This document shows positions 42,285-50,057 of a stretch of DNA of 64,000 bases, in pieces. The stretch is from JAXGMV01 sp040772085 (GTDB lineage Bacteria > Chloroflexota > Anaerolineae > Anaerolineales > Anaerolineaceae). The position numbers and the translations under genes are program-made. Location: contig JAXGYU010000001.1 in NCBI GenBank assembly GCA_040772085.1, positions 1,922,001 to 1,986,000 on the forward strand. Direction: 5' to 3'. The notes below the pieces were generated by a model. It was not told where the DNA came from. It ran no database searches and saw nothing but the letters and a program-made list of their open reading frames with translations. Within the stretch, counting starts at the first letter, position 1, and each line of letters begins with the position of its first letter.

Positions 42285-42775
42285 TCCCTGTCTTATCCCT
42301 ACGAATACCTGCGGATCACGTTCATTGATCCGCCATTATTGAATTGTCGGGTGCAAGAACGGCACCCGACCTACGTCTGATGCTTGCGGCGCCATATCCT
42401 CTGTCTTATCCCCTTACAGGGACCTGCTAGGGGTGAACGAAAAATGTAGGGCGGATTACGTTCTTTGGACCGCCATTATTGTATTGTCGGGTGCAAGAAC
42501 GGCACCCGACCTACGCCTGACGCCTGCGGCGCCATCCACCTGTCGGATCCCATCAGTAGGGCGGATCGCGCATTATGATCCGCCATTATTGAATTGTCGG
42601 GTGCAAAACACGGCACCCGACCTACGCCTGACGCCTGCGGCGCCATCTCCACATTTTATCCCCTACAGGGGCCTTCATGGGAGAAACAAAAATGTTGGGC
42701 GGATCGCGCATTATTTGATCCGCCATTATTGAATTGTCTACGCCTGAAGAACGGCGTCCACCTCCCGCGCATTTC

Positions 42776-42876
42776 GATCCGCCATAATTGAATTGTCGGG
42801 TGCAAAACACGGCACCCGACCTACGCCTGACGCCTGCGGCTCCCGCTCCACATTATTACGGATCCCATCGGAGGTC
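42776..42876 (+). repeat. 101-bp perfect direct repeat, copy B
   Basis: Identical to 42184-42284. Its left edge cuts through stem 1, suggesting a recombination or insertion boundary at 42775/42776. Confidence 0.88.
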
Positions 42877-42973
42877 GGGCGGATCACGTTCATTGATCCG
42901 CCATTATTGAATTGTCGGGTGCAAGAACGGCACCCGACCTACTGCCTGCAGCCTTATAAGATCGTGTAACACC

Positions 42974-43001
42974 AGCCGTAGGGGCGGGACAATTTGTCCA
43001 T
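42974..43001 (+). repeat. Right copy of the 28-nt bracketing repeat
   Basis: Contains the perfect inverted repeat GGACAA-T-TTGTCC. Same orientation as the copy at 42104-42131, with three differences. Confidence 0.7.
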
Positions 43002-43061
43002 GTTTCACAATAATTGTCCCTCCAGTGAGGAAACAAGGTGAGCTTCACACAAAAAAAACGC

Positions 43062-43099
43062 ACATAAAAAGAGGCTGGCAATCATCTTGCCAGCCTCTT
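43062..43099 (-). terminator. Terminator of clpC
   Basis: A 13-bp stem (43069-43081 with 43087-43099) follows the clpC stop on the reverse strand and is followed by TTTTTATG there. Confidence 0.88.
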
Positions 43100-43105
43100 G
43101 AAATC

Positions 43106-45610
43106 TTACGCTGTCACTTCCGGTTCAGGCTCCACCGGCTGCAGGTCACCCTTGCCGGACCGCAGCGTCACCTCGTTGTCCTCATTGACATCGATCCAGA
43201 TCGTCTCATCATCCTTGAACTCGCCCGCCAGCAACGCGTCGGAGAGCTTATCCTCCACCCGCTGCTGGATGACGCGCTTCAACGGCCGCGCGCCCATTTC
43301 CGGATCGTAGCCTTCTTTGGCGATCACATCCAGCGCAGGCTCACTGATATTCAGAGTCAGGCGGTGTTCAGCCAGCCGCTCCGCGACTTTGTCGATCTCG
43401 ATATGGACGATCTTGCGGATGTCCTCGCGGTTGAGCGCGCGGAAGACAATCACATTGTCCAGACGGTTGATGAACTCGGGACGGAAGACGCGTTTGAGCG
43501 ACTCCATCAATTTCTTGCGCATTTCCTCGTAATCAGTCTGCTCGGCGACGATCTCATCCACCTTAAGCTTGAAGCCCAGCGACGATTGCCGTTTGATCAG
43601 GTCAGCGCCGATGTTGGAGGTCATGACGATGATGGTGTTGCGGAAATCGACCTTATGCCCGCGGGCATCGCTGAGATGGCCTTCTTCCATGATCTGCAGC
43701 AGCATGTTGTGCGCTTCAGGATGCGCTTTCTCGACTTCATCGAAGACGACGATGGAGTAGGGCCGGCGGCGGATCGCTTCGGTCAGCTGGCCGGCTTCGT
43801 CATAGCCGACGTAGCCGGGAGGCGCGCCAACGAGGCGGCTGACGTTATGCCGTTCCATGAATTCCGACATATCAAGCTGGATGACCGCATCTTCCGTGCC
43901 GAACATGAACCTTGCCAGCGCTTTGGTCAGTTCTGTCTTGCCGACACCCGTGGGTCCGAGGAACAGGAAGGTGCCGATCGGCCGGCGCGGGTCCTTCATG
44001 CCAGACCGTCCGCGGCGGACTGCCTTGGACACACGATCAATCGCTTCAGGCTGGCCGACAATTGCTTTCTCCAGCTCAGCTTCCATCTCCAGCAGGCGTT
44101 TGGTTTCTTCCTGCGCCAGTTGCATGACCGGCACACCCGTCCACATCGAGACCATCTCGGCGATATCGTCAGAGGTCACCTGCGGGCTGGTATCGCGGTT
44201 CCAGTTGTTGCGTAATTGTTCCAGCTCCGACTCAAGGCGTTTGACGACGTTTGACAGGTCCTCAGCGGCTTCAAAGCGTGTGCTTTCCTTGGCTTCTGCC
44301 AGCTTGGCTTTGTTTTCGCGCAGGGTTTTCATCAAAACCTTGATTTGCTGGGCGATGGGGCTCTTGTACATACGCACCCGCGAAGACGATTCATCGATCA
44401 GGTCGATGGCTTTATCGGGCAGGAAGCGTTCCGTGACGTATTTCTGCGAGAGCTTGGCAGCCGATTCGAGCGCGTCGTCGGTGATCGTCAGGCGGTGATG
44501 TTCTTCGTAGGCGCTGCGGATGCCGCGTAAAATCTCAATCGTTTCGTCAACACTCGGTTCATTGACGGTGATGGGCTGGAAACGGCGTTCCAGCGCCGCG
44601 TCGCTCTCGATGTGCTTGCGGTACTCATTGAGGGTCGTCGCGCCAATCACCTGCAATTCGCCGCGTGAAAGCGCGGGTTTGAGGATGTTGGCAGCGTCGA
44701 TTGAGGAACCGGCAGCGCCAGCGCCCACCAGCATATGCAGCTCATCAATGAAGACGATTGCCTTTGAGGCTTTCAGTTCGTCAATGACCCGTTTCAGGCG
44801 TTCTTCAAACTGCCCGCGGTACATGGTGCCGGCAACGAGTGAGCCGACATCCAGTTGCAGCAGGCGCTTCTTCAGCAGCGGCGCGGGGACATCGCCCTCG
44901 ATGATGCGCTGAGCCAGACCTTCGACGATGGCCGTCTTGCCTACGCCTGGTTCGCCGATGAGCGCCGGATTGTTCTTGTTGCGCCGAGCCAGAATCTGGA
45001 TCACGCGTTCAATTTCAGGCACACGCCCGATGACGGGATCCAGCTTGCCTTCTTCCGCTTTGGCGGTCAGATCGGTCGCCAATTGGTCGACCAGCGGCGT
45101 CTTGCCCTTGTCCTTTTCCTTCTCCGCGGCAGGCTGCCTGGGCGCCGCTTGCTGCCTGGCGGGGGTGGACGTGCTTTCGGTCAGCACGCGGCGGGTTTGC
45201 CGGCGGATCTGCTCGCTGGTGACACCCAGTTTCTTCAGGACTTCCGGCGCGAGACCTTCGTCTGATCGCAAGAGGGCTAGCAGCAAATGCTCTGTACCGA
45301 TATAGTGATGACCCATCTGGGTCGCTTCTTCAATTGAATACTCGAGGACACGCTGCGTGCCTTGTGAAAGTTCAATTCTCTCCGGTTTTTCATTCGAAAC
45401 CGGTGATAAACGCAGGGTGATTTCACGGACACGTTCTACTTCCAGCCCGAGATCACTCAGAACCCGATTCGCGATACCGCCGTCCTCACTGATAAGACCC
45501 AATAATACATGTTCGGTGCCCACGGTCGCCTGATTCATCGCTTCAGCTTCCTTCAAAGCGATCGACAGCACTCGTTTTGCCCGTTGTGTGAATTTCTCCA
45601 TGCCAGCCAA
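43106..45610 (-). CDS. clpC: ATP-dependent Clp protease ATP-binding subunit ClpC
   Basis: A Hsp100 unfoldase feeding ClpP, 834 residues. It has the double Clp N-domain (1-145), AAA+ domain 1 with Walker A GEPGVGKT (219-226), a short coiled middle domain at about 425-470, and AAA+ domain 2 with GPTGVGKT (552-559) and SGMKDPRRPIGTF just before it. The C-terminal D2-small domain ends in an acidic tail. The start is a TTG at 45610 with GAGGAGG seven bases ahead, giving an MAG start I recall from Chloroflexota ClpC; an ATG three codons later is possible. No clpP, ctsR or mcsB is adjacent. Confidence 0.96.
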   Translation of the reverse strand: MAGMEKFTQRAKRVLSIALKEAEAMNQATVGTEHVLLGLISEDGGIANRVLSDLGLEVERVREITLRLSPVSNEKPERIELSQGTQRVLEYSIEEATQMGHHYIGTEHLLLALLRSDEGLAPEVLKKLGVTSEQIRRQTRRVLTESTSTPARQQAAPRQPAAEKEKDKGKTPLVDQLATDLTAKAEEGKLDPVIGRVPEIERVIQILARRNKNNPALIGEPGVGKTAIVEGLAQRIIEGDVPAPLLKKRLLQLDVGSLVAGTMYRGQFEERLKRVIDELKASKAIVFIDELHMLVGAGAAGSSIDAANILKPALSRGELQVIGATTLNEYRKHIESDAALERRFQPITVNEPSVDETIEILRGIRSAYEEHHRLTITDDALESAAKLSQKYVTERFLPDKAIDLIDESSSRVRMYKSPIAQQIKVLMKTLRENKAKLAEAKESTRFEAAEDLSNVVKRLESELEQLRNNWNRDTSPQVTSDDIAEMVSMWTGVPVMQLAQEETKRLLEMEAELEKAIVGQPEAIDRVSKAVRRGRSGMKDPRRPIGTFLFLGPTGVGKTELTKALARFMFGTEDAVIQLDMSEFMERHNVSRLVGAPPGYVGYDEAGQLTEAIRRRPYSIVVFDEVEKAHPEAHNMLLQIMEEGHLSDARGHKVDFRNTIIVMTSNIGADLIKRQSSLGFKLKVDEIVAEQTDYEEMRKKLMESLKRVFRPEFINRLDNVIVFRALNREDIRKIVHIEIDKVAERLAEHRLTLNISEPALDVIAKEGYDPEMGARPLKRVIQQRVEDKLSDALLAGEFKDDETIWIDVNEDNEVTLRSGKGDLQPVEPEPEVTA

Positions 45611-45668
45611 GGCATTACCTCCTCAATCACAAGCTCGCGAACGAACCTGTGCTTCTATACGCTGATGC

Positions 45669-45704
45669 GGGGACGCGTCCCCAGGTCGAACCGCCTGTAT
45701 TCTA
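45669..45704 (-). promoter_or_regulatory. clpC promoter with a 14-bp palindrome in the leader
   Basis: TAGAAT on the reverse strand (45704-45699) is a likely -10. The perfect palindrome GGGGACGCGTCCCC (45669-45682) falls about 10-23 nt after the predicted transcription start and could be an operator. It resembles neither CIRCE nor the CtsR site. Confidence 0.5.
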
Positions 45705-45784
45705 CCAAATGCAGGATGCAATTACCAATCTGGCAAGCGGCGTACTCCTGACCGTAATGCTAACCGATTATTATCTGAATTGCA

Positions 45785-47242
45785 TTAATCTTGTATACGC
45801 TCGGGCGCGGGGGAAGTTTCTGTCCGCCTGGCTTGCCATCTGCTCATGAGGATGAGAAAAACCAGGGCAAAGGCGGCGATAAGCGTGCCGGCAAGCAGCA
45901 TATTGGTGTATATGGGATCAGGATGGTTGCCAACCACCTTTGTTGTGAGGTCTGTCGGCGTGGTCGGGAAGGCTTTGACCGCTTCTGTCACCCGCCATTC
46001 GAGGGTCTGCCAGGTCAGGTCGATCGTGAGGTAGAGGGTCAGGAAAATAATCGCGCTTCTCTTCCAGGCAGAGTCGATACTCTCGCTTAACTTGGTGCTG
46101 ACGACCGGCAGGGCGATGCATATTGCGGTCAGCAGGGGCATGATGACAAAACGGGCGGTCACCCGTTCACCATTCAGGATTGGGATGGGCAGGTTAGCGA
46201 TCGGCTGATATACATTTTCAACCGAGAAAAGCAGCAGAAGGGCTGCCGGCAGCATCCATGGTGAGAGCTTTCGTGCCTTGAACTGCTGATACACCCATAG
46301 TGTTACGGTGATGGCGATCATGATCGTACCAGTGATGCCAACATACGTATCAAATTCCCAGTAGCCGAGCTTGCTGTAAAAATTCATGAAAGGCAGGCTG
46401 TTGGCAGGCAGTTGCTTGATCAGCATGGCCTGGAGGATGTTCCAGATTCGCGGGAATCCGCCATGAAACTCGGTATCAAACTGGCCCAGCAGCAGCGTGA
46501 CTGGCAGCAAGCGTCCCATCAGGAGCAGCCCGCTGAAGAAAGCCGCGACGATGATTTGCCACGCGTGCCGCCAGGCGCCGAGCGCGAACGCGCCCAGGAA
46601 GATCAGCAGCCACAGGTATTGATGGAAGGAGCCTTGCAGAAAGATCAGCGCCAGCAGTAGCGCCATGCCGCATACCCAGGACCAGCGGAAGCGGGCAGCA
46701 GTACTCTCCAGCCGTGCCAGCAGCCAGAAGAACCAGGGCAGCAGGAAATAACCGCTCCAAGTGTAGTGACCGATGCTCAGGTGACTCACGATGTGACCAT
46801 TGAAGTTGAAGAGCAGAAAAATGACGGTGAAGAAAATCGGCGACAGCCGGAAGTGCTTCATCAGCTTGACCAGACCGGCAAACCCGGCGGCATATAGCAG
46901 CAGGAGGTTGACCAGCATGAAGGCGCCGACGTCAAGCCAGCGCAACAGAATAATCTGCGGCGAGAGCATCACATCAGGAATGGCCATGAAGCGGTCAGTC
47001 AGGCTCCGCAGGGCAGTATCATCTGCCATATGCAGCGGCAGCACACCCTCACGCATTGCATTGCTGATGAAGGCAAAACGCGGCGCGTTGATCTCCGACC
47101 AGTCGTGGAATTCGAATGGAATGCGCCCCCAATTGAGGAAAACGCACCACAGCAGGGCGCCGACTAAGAATAAAAAGACCAGCCAGCCAGTATAAAAACG
47201 GTTGGTCTTATCTGGCTGGCTCGGTTCAAAAAAAGCGTCCAT
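45785..47242 (-). CDS. Polytopic membrane protein, GT-C/YfhO-like
   Basis: A 485-residue protein with about 11-12 transmembrane helices. Its layout (short cytoplasmic N-terminus, an early extracytoplasmic loop WGRIPFEFHDWSEINAPR, then many helices) resembles GT-C type glycosyltransferases and YfhO-like proteins, without a motif that would prove activity. The ATG at 47242 is preferred to a TTG one codon upstream. It begins eight bases after the M42 peptidase stop on the same strand, so they are co-transcribed. Confidence 0.7.
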   Translation of the reverse strand: MDAFFEPSQPDKTNRFYTGWLVFLFLVGALLWCVFLNWGRIPFEFHDWSEINAPRFAFISNAMREGVLPLHMADDTALRSLTDRFMAIPDVMLSPQIILLRWLDVGAFMLVNLLLLYAAGFAGLVKLMKHFRLSPIFFTVIFLLFNFNGHIVSHLSIGHYTWSGYFLLPWFFWLLARLESTAARFRWSWVCGMALLLALIFLQGSFHQYLWLLIFLGAFALGAWRHAWQIIVAAFFSGLLLMGRLLPVTLLLGQFDTEFHGGFPRIWNILQAMLIKQLPANSLPFMNFYSKLGYWEFDTYVGITGTIMIAITVTLWVYQQFKARKLSPWMLPAALLLLFSVENVYQPIANLPIPILNGERVTARFVIMPLLTAICIALPVVSTKLSESIDSAWKRSAIIFLTLYLTIDLTWQTLEWRVTEAVKAFPTTPTDLTTKVVGNHPDPIYTNMLLAGTLIAAFALVFLILMSRWQARRTETSPAPERIQD

Positions 47243-47249
47243 CAACCTG

Positions 47250-48299
47250 TCAGTCGAGCAGGTAGGCCATGATCCACTGGGTGGTGCGCACCAACGACGT
47301 CATATGCGTACGCTCATAGCTATGTGAGCCATCGATGCCCGGTCCAAACAGCGCGACAGCGGCGTCTCCGCCGGTGCGCCAGAAGGCAGCAGCATCCGAC
47401 GAGTAGCTGAGGAAGGTGTCGGTCTTGTAGGGGATATCGTGTTTTTCGGCGATACGGCGCAGCTTGTTGGAGAACCCGTGGTGGTAAGGGCCGCTGGCGT
47501 CCTTGATGCAAAGCGTCGGGTGAAATTCGTCGGTTGTCTGGGCTTCACCCATGGCGCCCATGTCGATGGCCAGCAGTTCAGCCAGATCTTCAGGGAAGCT
47601 GCCGCGTGATCCGCCATGTCCGACTTCTTCATAGTTGGCGAAATGCAGGTAGGTCTTGCGTGATGGTTTCAGCTTCGCTTTCCTGATGGCTTTGTAGGCT
47701 GCCAGAACACAGGCAACACAGGCTTTGTCATCGTGGTAGCGCGAACGGATGAAGCCATTGTTGATCTCGGTGCGCGTGTCGAAAGCGACAAAATCACCAA
47801 CGCGGATGCCGAGATCGTAGGTCTCTTTCTCAGAGAACGTCATCTCATCCAGGCGGACTTCCATATTCTCGTCGGTGCGGGGCAGGTCACGGCTTTCTTT
47901 CGGGTACACATGACCGGATTGTTTGATCAGCACCAGCGAGCCGCGGAATTTTTTACCGTCGTTGCGGAAAACGGTCACGCTCTCGTTCTCGACGCCGTTC
48001 CAGATTACGCCGCCCAGCGCGGTCAGACGCAGCCGGCCGTTGGGTTTGATTTGTTTGACCACCGCGCCGAGCGTGTCGAGGTGGGTCGTCACCGCACAGG
48101 GTTCCTCGTCGGTCTTGCCTTTCCACTCCGCCAGCATGCTGCCCTTGCGGTCATAGCTGACCTTGACATCTTTGTCGCCGGCAAACTCATCCTCCACTCG
48201 TTTGATCGCCGCTTCGGCGAAGCCGGTCGGGCTAGGGATAGCGAGCAGGTCGAGCAGGATTTCTTGCAAATATTTCTCATCTACTGCGGGTAATTTCAT
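47250..48299 (-). CDS. M42 family metallopeptidase (glutamyl aminopeptidase-like)
   Basis: A dinuclear-metal aminopeptidase, typically forming tetrahedral dodecamers in the cytosol. The ligands and catalytic residues appear in order: His in TTHLDTLGAV, Asp in RYHDDKACVACV, Glu-Glu in NYEEVGHGGS, Asp in AIDMGAMGE, and the late His in GIDGSHSYERTHM. Two ATGs lie side by side; the second (48299) is at the better distance from AGGAG. It heads a two-gene operon with the membrane protein at 45785. Confidence 0.92.
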   Translation of the reverse strand: MKLPAVDEKYLQEILLDLLAIPSPTGFAEAAIKRVEDEFAGDKDVKVSYDRKGSMLAEWKGKTDEEPCAVTTHLDTLGAVVKQIKPNGRLRLTALGGVIWNGVENESVTVFRNDGKKFRGSLVLIKQSGHVYPKESRDLPRTDENMEVRLDEMTFSEKETYDLGIRVGDFVAFDTRTEINNGFIRSRYHDDKACVACVLAAYKAIRKAKLKPSRKTYLHFANYEEVGHGGSRGSFPEDLAELLAIDMGAMGEAQTTDEFHPTLCIKDASGPYHHGFSNKLRRIAEKHDIPYKTDTFLSYSSDAAAFWRTGGDAAVALFGPGIDGSHSYERTHMTSLVRTTQWIMAYLLD

Positions 48300-48323
48300 C
48301 ATGGGCTCCTGTTGCGTTGTAAA

Positions 48324-48761
48324 TTATTGTGCGGGTTTTGGTAACCGCTTACCCTCAAAGGTCTCAATGATTTGCCGCCACTCCTCGCTGATTAGGATGC
48401 TCTTCAGCGCGTTATTGTCATAAGCGACCATCACCGTTTCAGCCAAGACTTTCACTTCACGAGTGGCGTGATTCTCGATGACGTAGTGCATCTTGAGGCT
48501 CTTGTTGCTGATATAGCCAACCCTGACCCAAACGCGGATCGGCTCAGCGAGGGTGACCGGCGCCTTATATTCGGCGTGTATATCCGCCAGGATGAATGGG
48601 AAGTGGATGAACTCACGGCTGCTGAAGATACCCAGGTCGGTCATGTAGCTAAAGCGCGCTTGTTCCAGGAACGTCAGTAGCCGGGCGTGATTGACGTGCC
48701 ACTGGGTGTCGAAATCAGCGAAGCGCACCTGGATATCATAGAAATAGCGGAAACCTTCCAT
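48324..48761 (-). CDS. 4-hydroxybenzoyl-CoA-type acyl-CoA thioesterase
   Basis: A 145-residue hotdog thioesterase of the FadM/YbgC type. The active-site region reads VRFADFDTQWHVNHARLLTFLEQARFSYM, with the Asp in FADFDTQ-H-VNH typical of the family. It would hydrolyse acyl-CoAs. The frame is open to 48857, but a TATAAT exactly six bases before the ATG at 48761 and the usual family N-terminus show that this ATG is the start; the upstream part is non-coding. Confidence 0.88.
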   Translation of the reverse strand: MEGFRYFYDIQVRFADFDTQWHVNHARLLTFLEQARFSYMTDLGIFSSREFIHFPFILADIHAEYKAPVTLAEPIRVWVRVGYISNKSLKMHYVIENHATREVKVLAETVMVAYDNNALKSILISEEWRQIIETFEGKRLPKPAQ

Positions 48762-48796
48762 GAAATGATTATACATCGGGGTATTTAAGGCGTGAA
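48759..48796 (-). promoter_or_regulatory. Leaderless promoter of the thioesterase gene
   Basis: Reverse strand: TTCACG, a 17-bp spacer, TATAAT (48773-48768), six bases, then the ATG at 48761. This is the best-formed example of the leaderless layout in the window. Confidence 0.7.
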
Positions 48797-48856
48797 ATTT
48801 TCTGACAAACTGTAAAAAATTTGTGATAATTTCGTTCGCTTTGATTACACCTGTCA

Positions 48857-48883
48857 CTACTGGATTAGAAAATTTACCAGTAG
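48857..48883. promoter_or_regulatory. Possible operator upstream of the Rrf2 gene
   Basis: CTACTGG (48857-48863) and CCAGTAG (48877-48883) form a 7-bp inverted repeat with a 13-bp AT-rich centre, overlapping a TAGAAT. Rrf2 regulators commonly bind near their own genes. Confidence 0.35.
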
Positions 48884-48935
48884 AATTTATTAAACTGATA
48901 AAGTTTACATTTTTTGTCTATTGAGGTTAACCCCC

Positions 48936-49343
48936 ATGCAGATTACCCGACAGGCAGATTATGCCCTGAGAGCGATGCTCTATCTCGCCCGCCTCGCGCC
49001 TGATCAGAAAGCAGCGACCAGTCAGATTGCTGCCAAGCAGAGAATACCGCCTTCTTTCCTGGCGAAGATCATTTCACAACTCTCAATAGCCGGCCTGATC
49101 CAGACTTCCCGCGGAGCGAAAGGCGGCGTCTCGCTGGCGCGGTCACCTGAAGAAATCTCGATGCTGCAGGTCGTGGAAGCAATTGACGGGCCGGTTCAGA
49201 TGAACATTTGCACCTGCTCAAGCGATGAATGTGTGTTCGGCTCGAGTTGTCCGATCCGTACCGTCTGGTGCGGCATTGAACGGGATATCGTAGAGAAACT
49301 GCGCGCGACCCGCTTCTCGCAGTTTCTGGCAAGCTCAAACTAA
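48936..49343 (+). CDS. Rrf2 family transcriptional regulator
   Basis: A 135-residue winged-helix regulator. The start MQITRQADYALRAMLYLARL and the recognition region IPPSFLAKIISQLSIAGLIQTSRGAKGGVSLAR are characteristic. Cys92, Cys94, Cys99 and Cys105 lie where IscR, NsrR and related proteins bind an Fe-S cluster, although the spacing differs slightly from C-x5-C-x5-C. It probably senses iron-sulfur status, nitric oxide or redox state. An upstream TTG frame start is ignored in favour of the canonical ATG with GAGG ahead. Confidence 0.92.
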   Translation: MQITRQADYALRAMLYLARLAPDQKAATSQIAAKQRIPPSFLAKIISQLSIAGLIQTSRGAKGGVSLARSPEEISMLQVVEAIDGPVQMNICTCSSDECVFGSSCPIRTVWCGIERDIVEKLRATRFSQFLASSN

Positions 49344-49360
49344 AATCCATTCACAATATC

Positions 49361-49387
49361 AGCCTGCCGAACCGGCAGGCTTTTTTT
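49361..49387 (+). terminator. Terminator after the Rrf2 gene
   Basis: AGCCTGCCG (49361-49369) pairs with CGGCAGGCT (49373-49381), a 3-nt loop, followed by seven T. Confidence 0.93.
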
Positions 49388-49436
49388 ATCCAGTACAATT
49401 AGCTGATTCTTCGACAGGATTGGCGGAGCTTTTTTT

Positions 49437-50054
49437 ATGCTTAAAAAACTGGATAAATTCGCACCCGTTCTATTGCTCGGATTACTGGCGGCAATTGCCG
49501 TCTGGACATACCTCGCGCCTCAGGACATCAATCTGGGAGCCAACCTGCGCCTGATTCTCCTGCACGGCGCCTGGGTCTGGTCCGCTTTGATTTTGTTCGT
49601 GCTCGCGGCGATTGCTGCCTTATGCTGGCTGGTGATCAAACGCGCTGACTGTTACAGAACTTCATTGGCCATCGCGCTGGTTGCGCTGCTTTTCTGGATT
49701 TTGTATCTGCCGCAATCGATGATGGTAATGAAAGCCAACTGGGGCGGGTTTTATTTCAGCGAACCGCGCTGGCAAATACCATTTTCCTTCGCCGTTATTG
49801 GCGTTCTTCTGGCGGTCGGGTTGTATCTGATCAGGCATCCGTTAGCGACAGCTTTCGCCATCATCGCTTATGCGGCTACCCTGGTCTATAACCTGCTGGG
49901 CATCACCAGCGTTCTGCATCCGGATTCCCCGGTCGGCGCGTCATCTTCATTCAATATCAAAGGTTATTTTGGGGTAATGATGGCGCTCATCACACTGCTT
50001 GGGCTGGTACTCGCGCGGCAGGTATATCTGAGATTGAGGAATTTGCCAGAATAA
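49437..50054 (+). CDS. Membrane protein of unknown function
   Basis: A 205-residue protein with six predicted transmembrane helices. The segment ANWGGFYFSEPRWQIPFSF between helices and an early LLHGAWVWSALI loosely recall the tryptophan-rich region of cytochrome c biogenesis proteins of the CcmC type, but the match is weak. No start with a perfect ribosome-binding site; GGCGGAG lies upstream of the ATG. It is followed after three bases by two MFS genes and probably heads that operon. Confidence 0.7.
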   Translation: MLKKLDKFAPVLLLGLLAAIAVWTYLAPQDINLGANLRLILLHGAWVWSALILFVLAAIAALCWLVIKRADCYRTSLAIALVALLFWILYLPQSMMVMKANWGGFYFSEPRWQIPFSFAVIGVLLAVGLYLIRHPLATAFAIIAYAATLVYNLLGITSVLHPDSPVGASSSFNIKGYFGVMMALITLLGLVLARQVYLRLRNLPE

Positions 50055-50057
50055 ATC

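Larger units (their letters stand above)
42163..42950 (+). repeat. Array of seven hairpin-forming intergenic repeats
   Basis: The unit is about 75-90 nt. It begins GTAGGGCGGATC, forms stem 1 (GGCGGATC with GATCCGCC), passes through ATTATTGAATT or ATAATTGAATT, forms stem 2 (GTCGGGTGC with GCACCCGAC) and ends CTACGCCTGACGCCTGCGGC. Copies: 42163-42248, 42311-42392, 42446-42533, 42556-42644, 42693-42745 (lacks stem 2), 42776-42840 (lacks the left arm of stem 1) and 42877-42947. Spacers are dissimilar except that copies 1 and 6 share a tail. No gene is present; short ORFs here are translations of the repeat. Confidence 0.93.

Noticed and set aside
42433..42810. Short open frames (60-100 codons) inside the hairpin array on both strands
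   Set aside because: They translate the repeat unit in different frames, lack ribosome-binding sites and share no protein-like composition.
43025..44215. 396-codon frame on the forward strand opposite clpC
   Set aside because: It is the antisense of a certain ClpC gene, His/Asp/Arg-rich in a way typical of shadow frames in GC-rich DNA.
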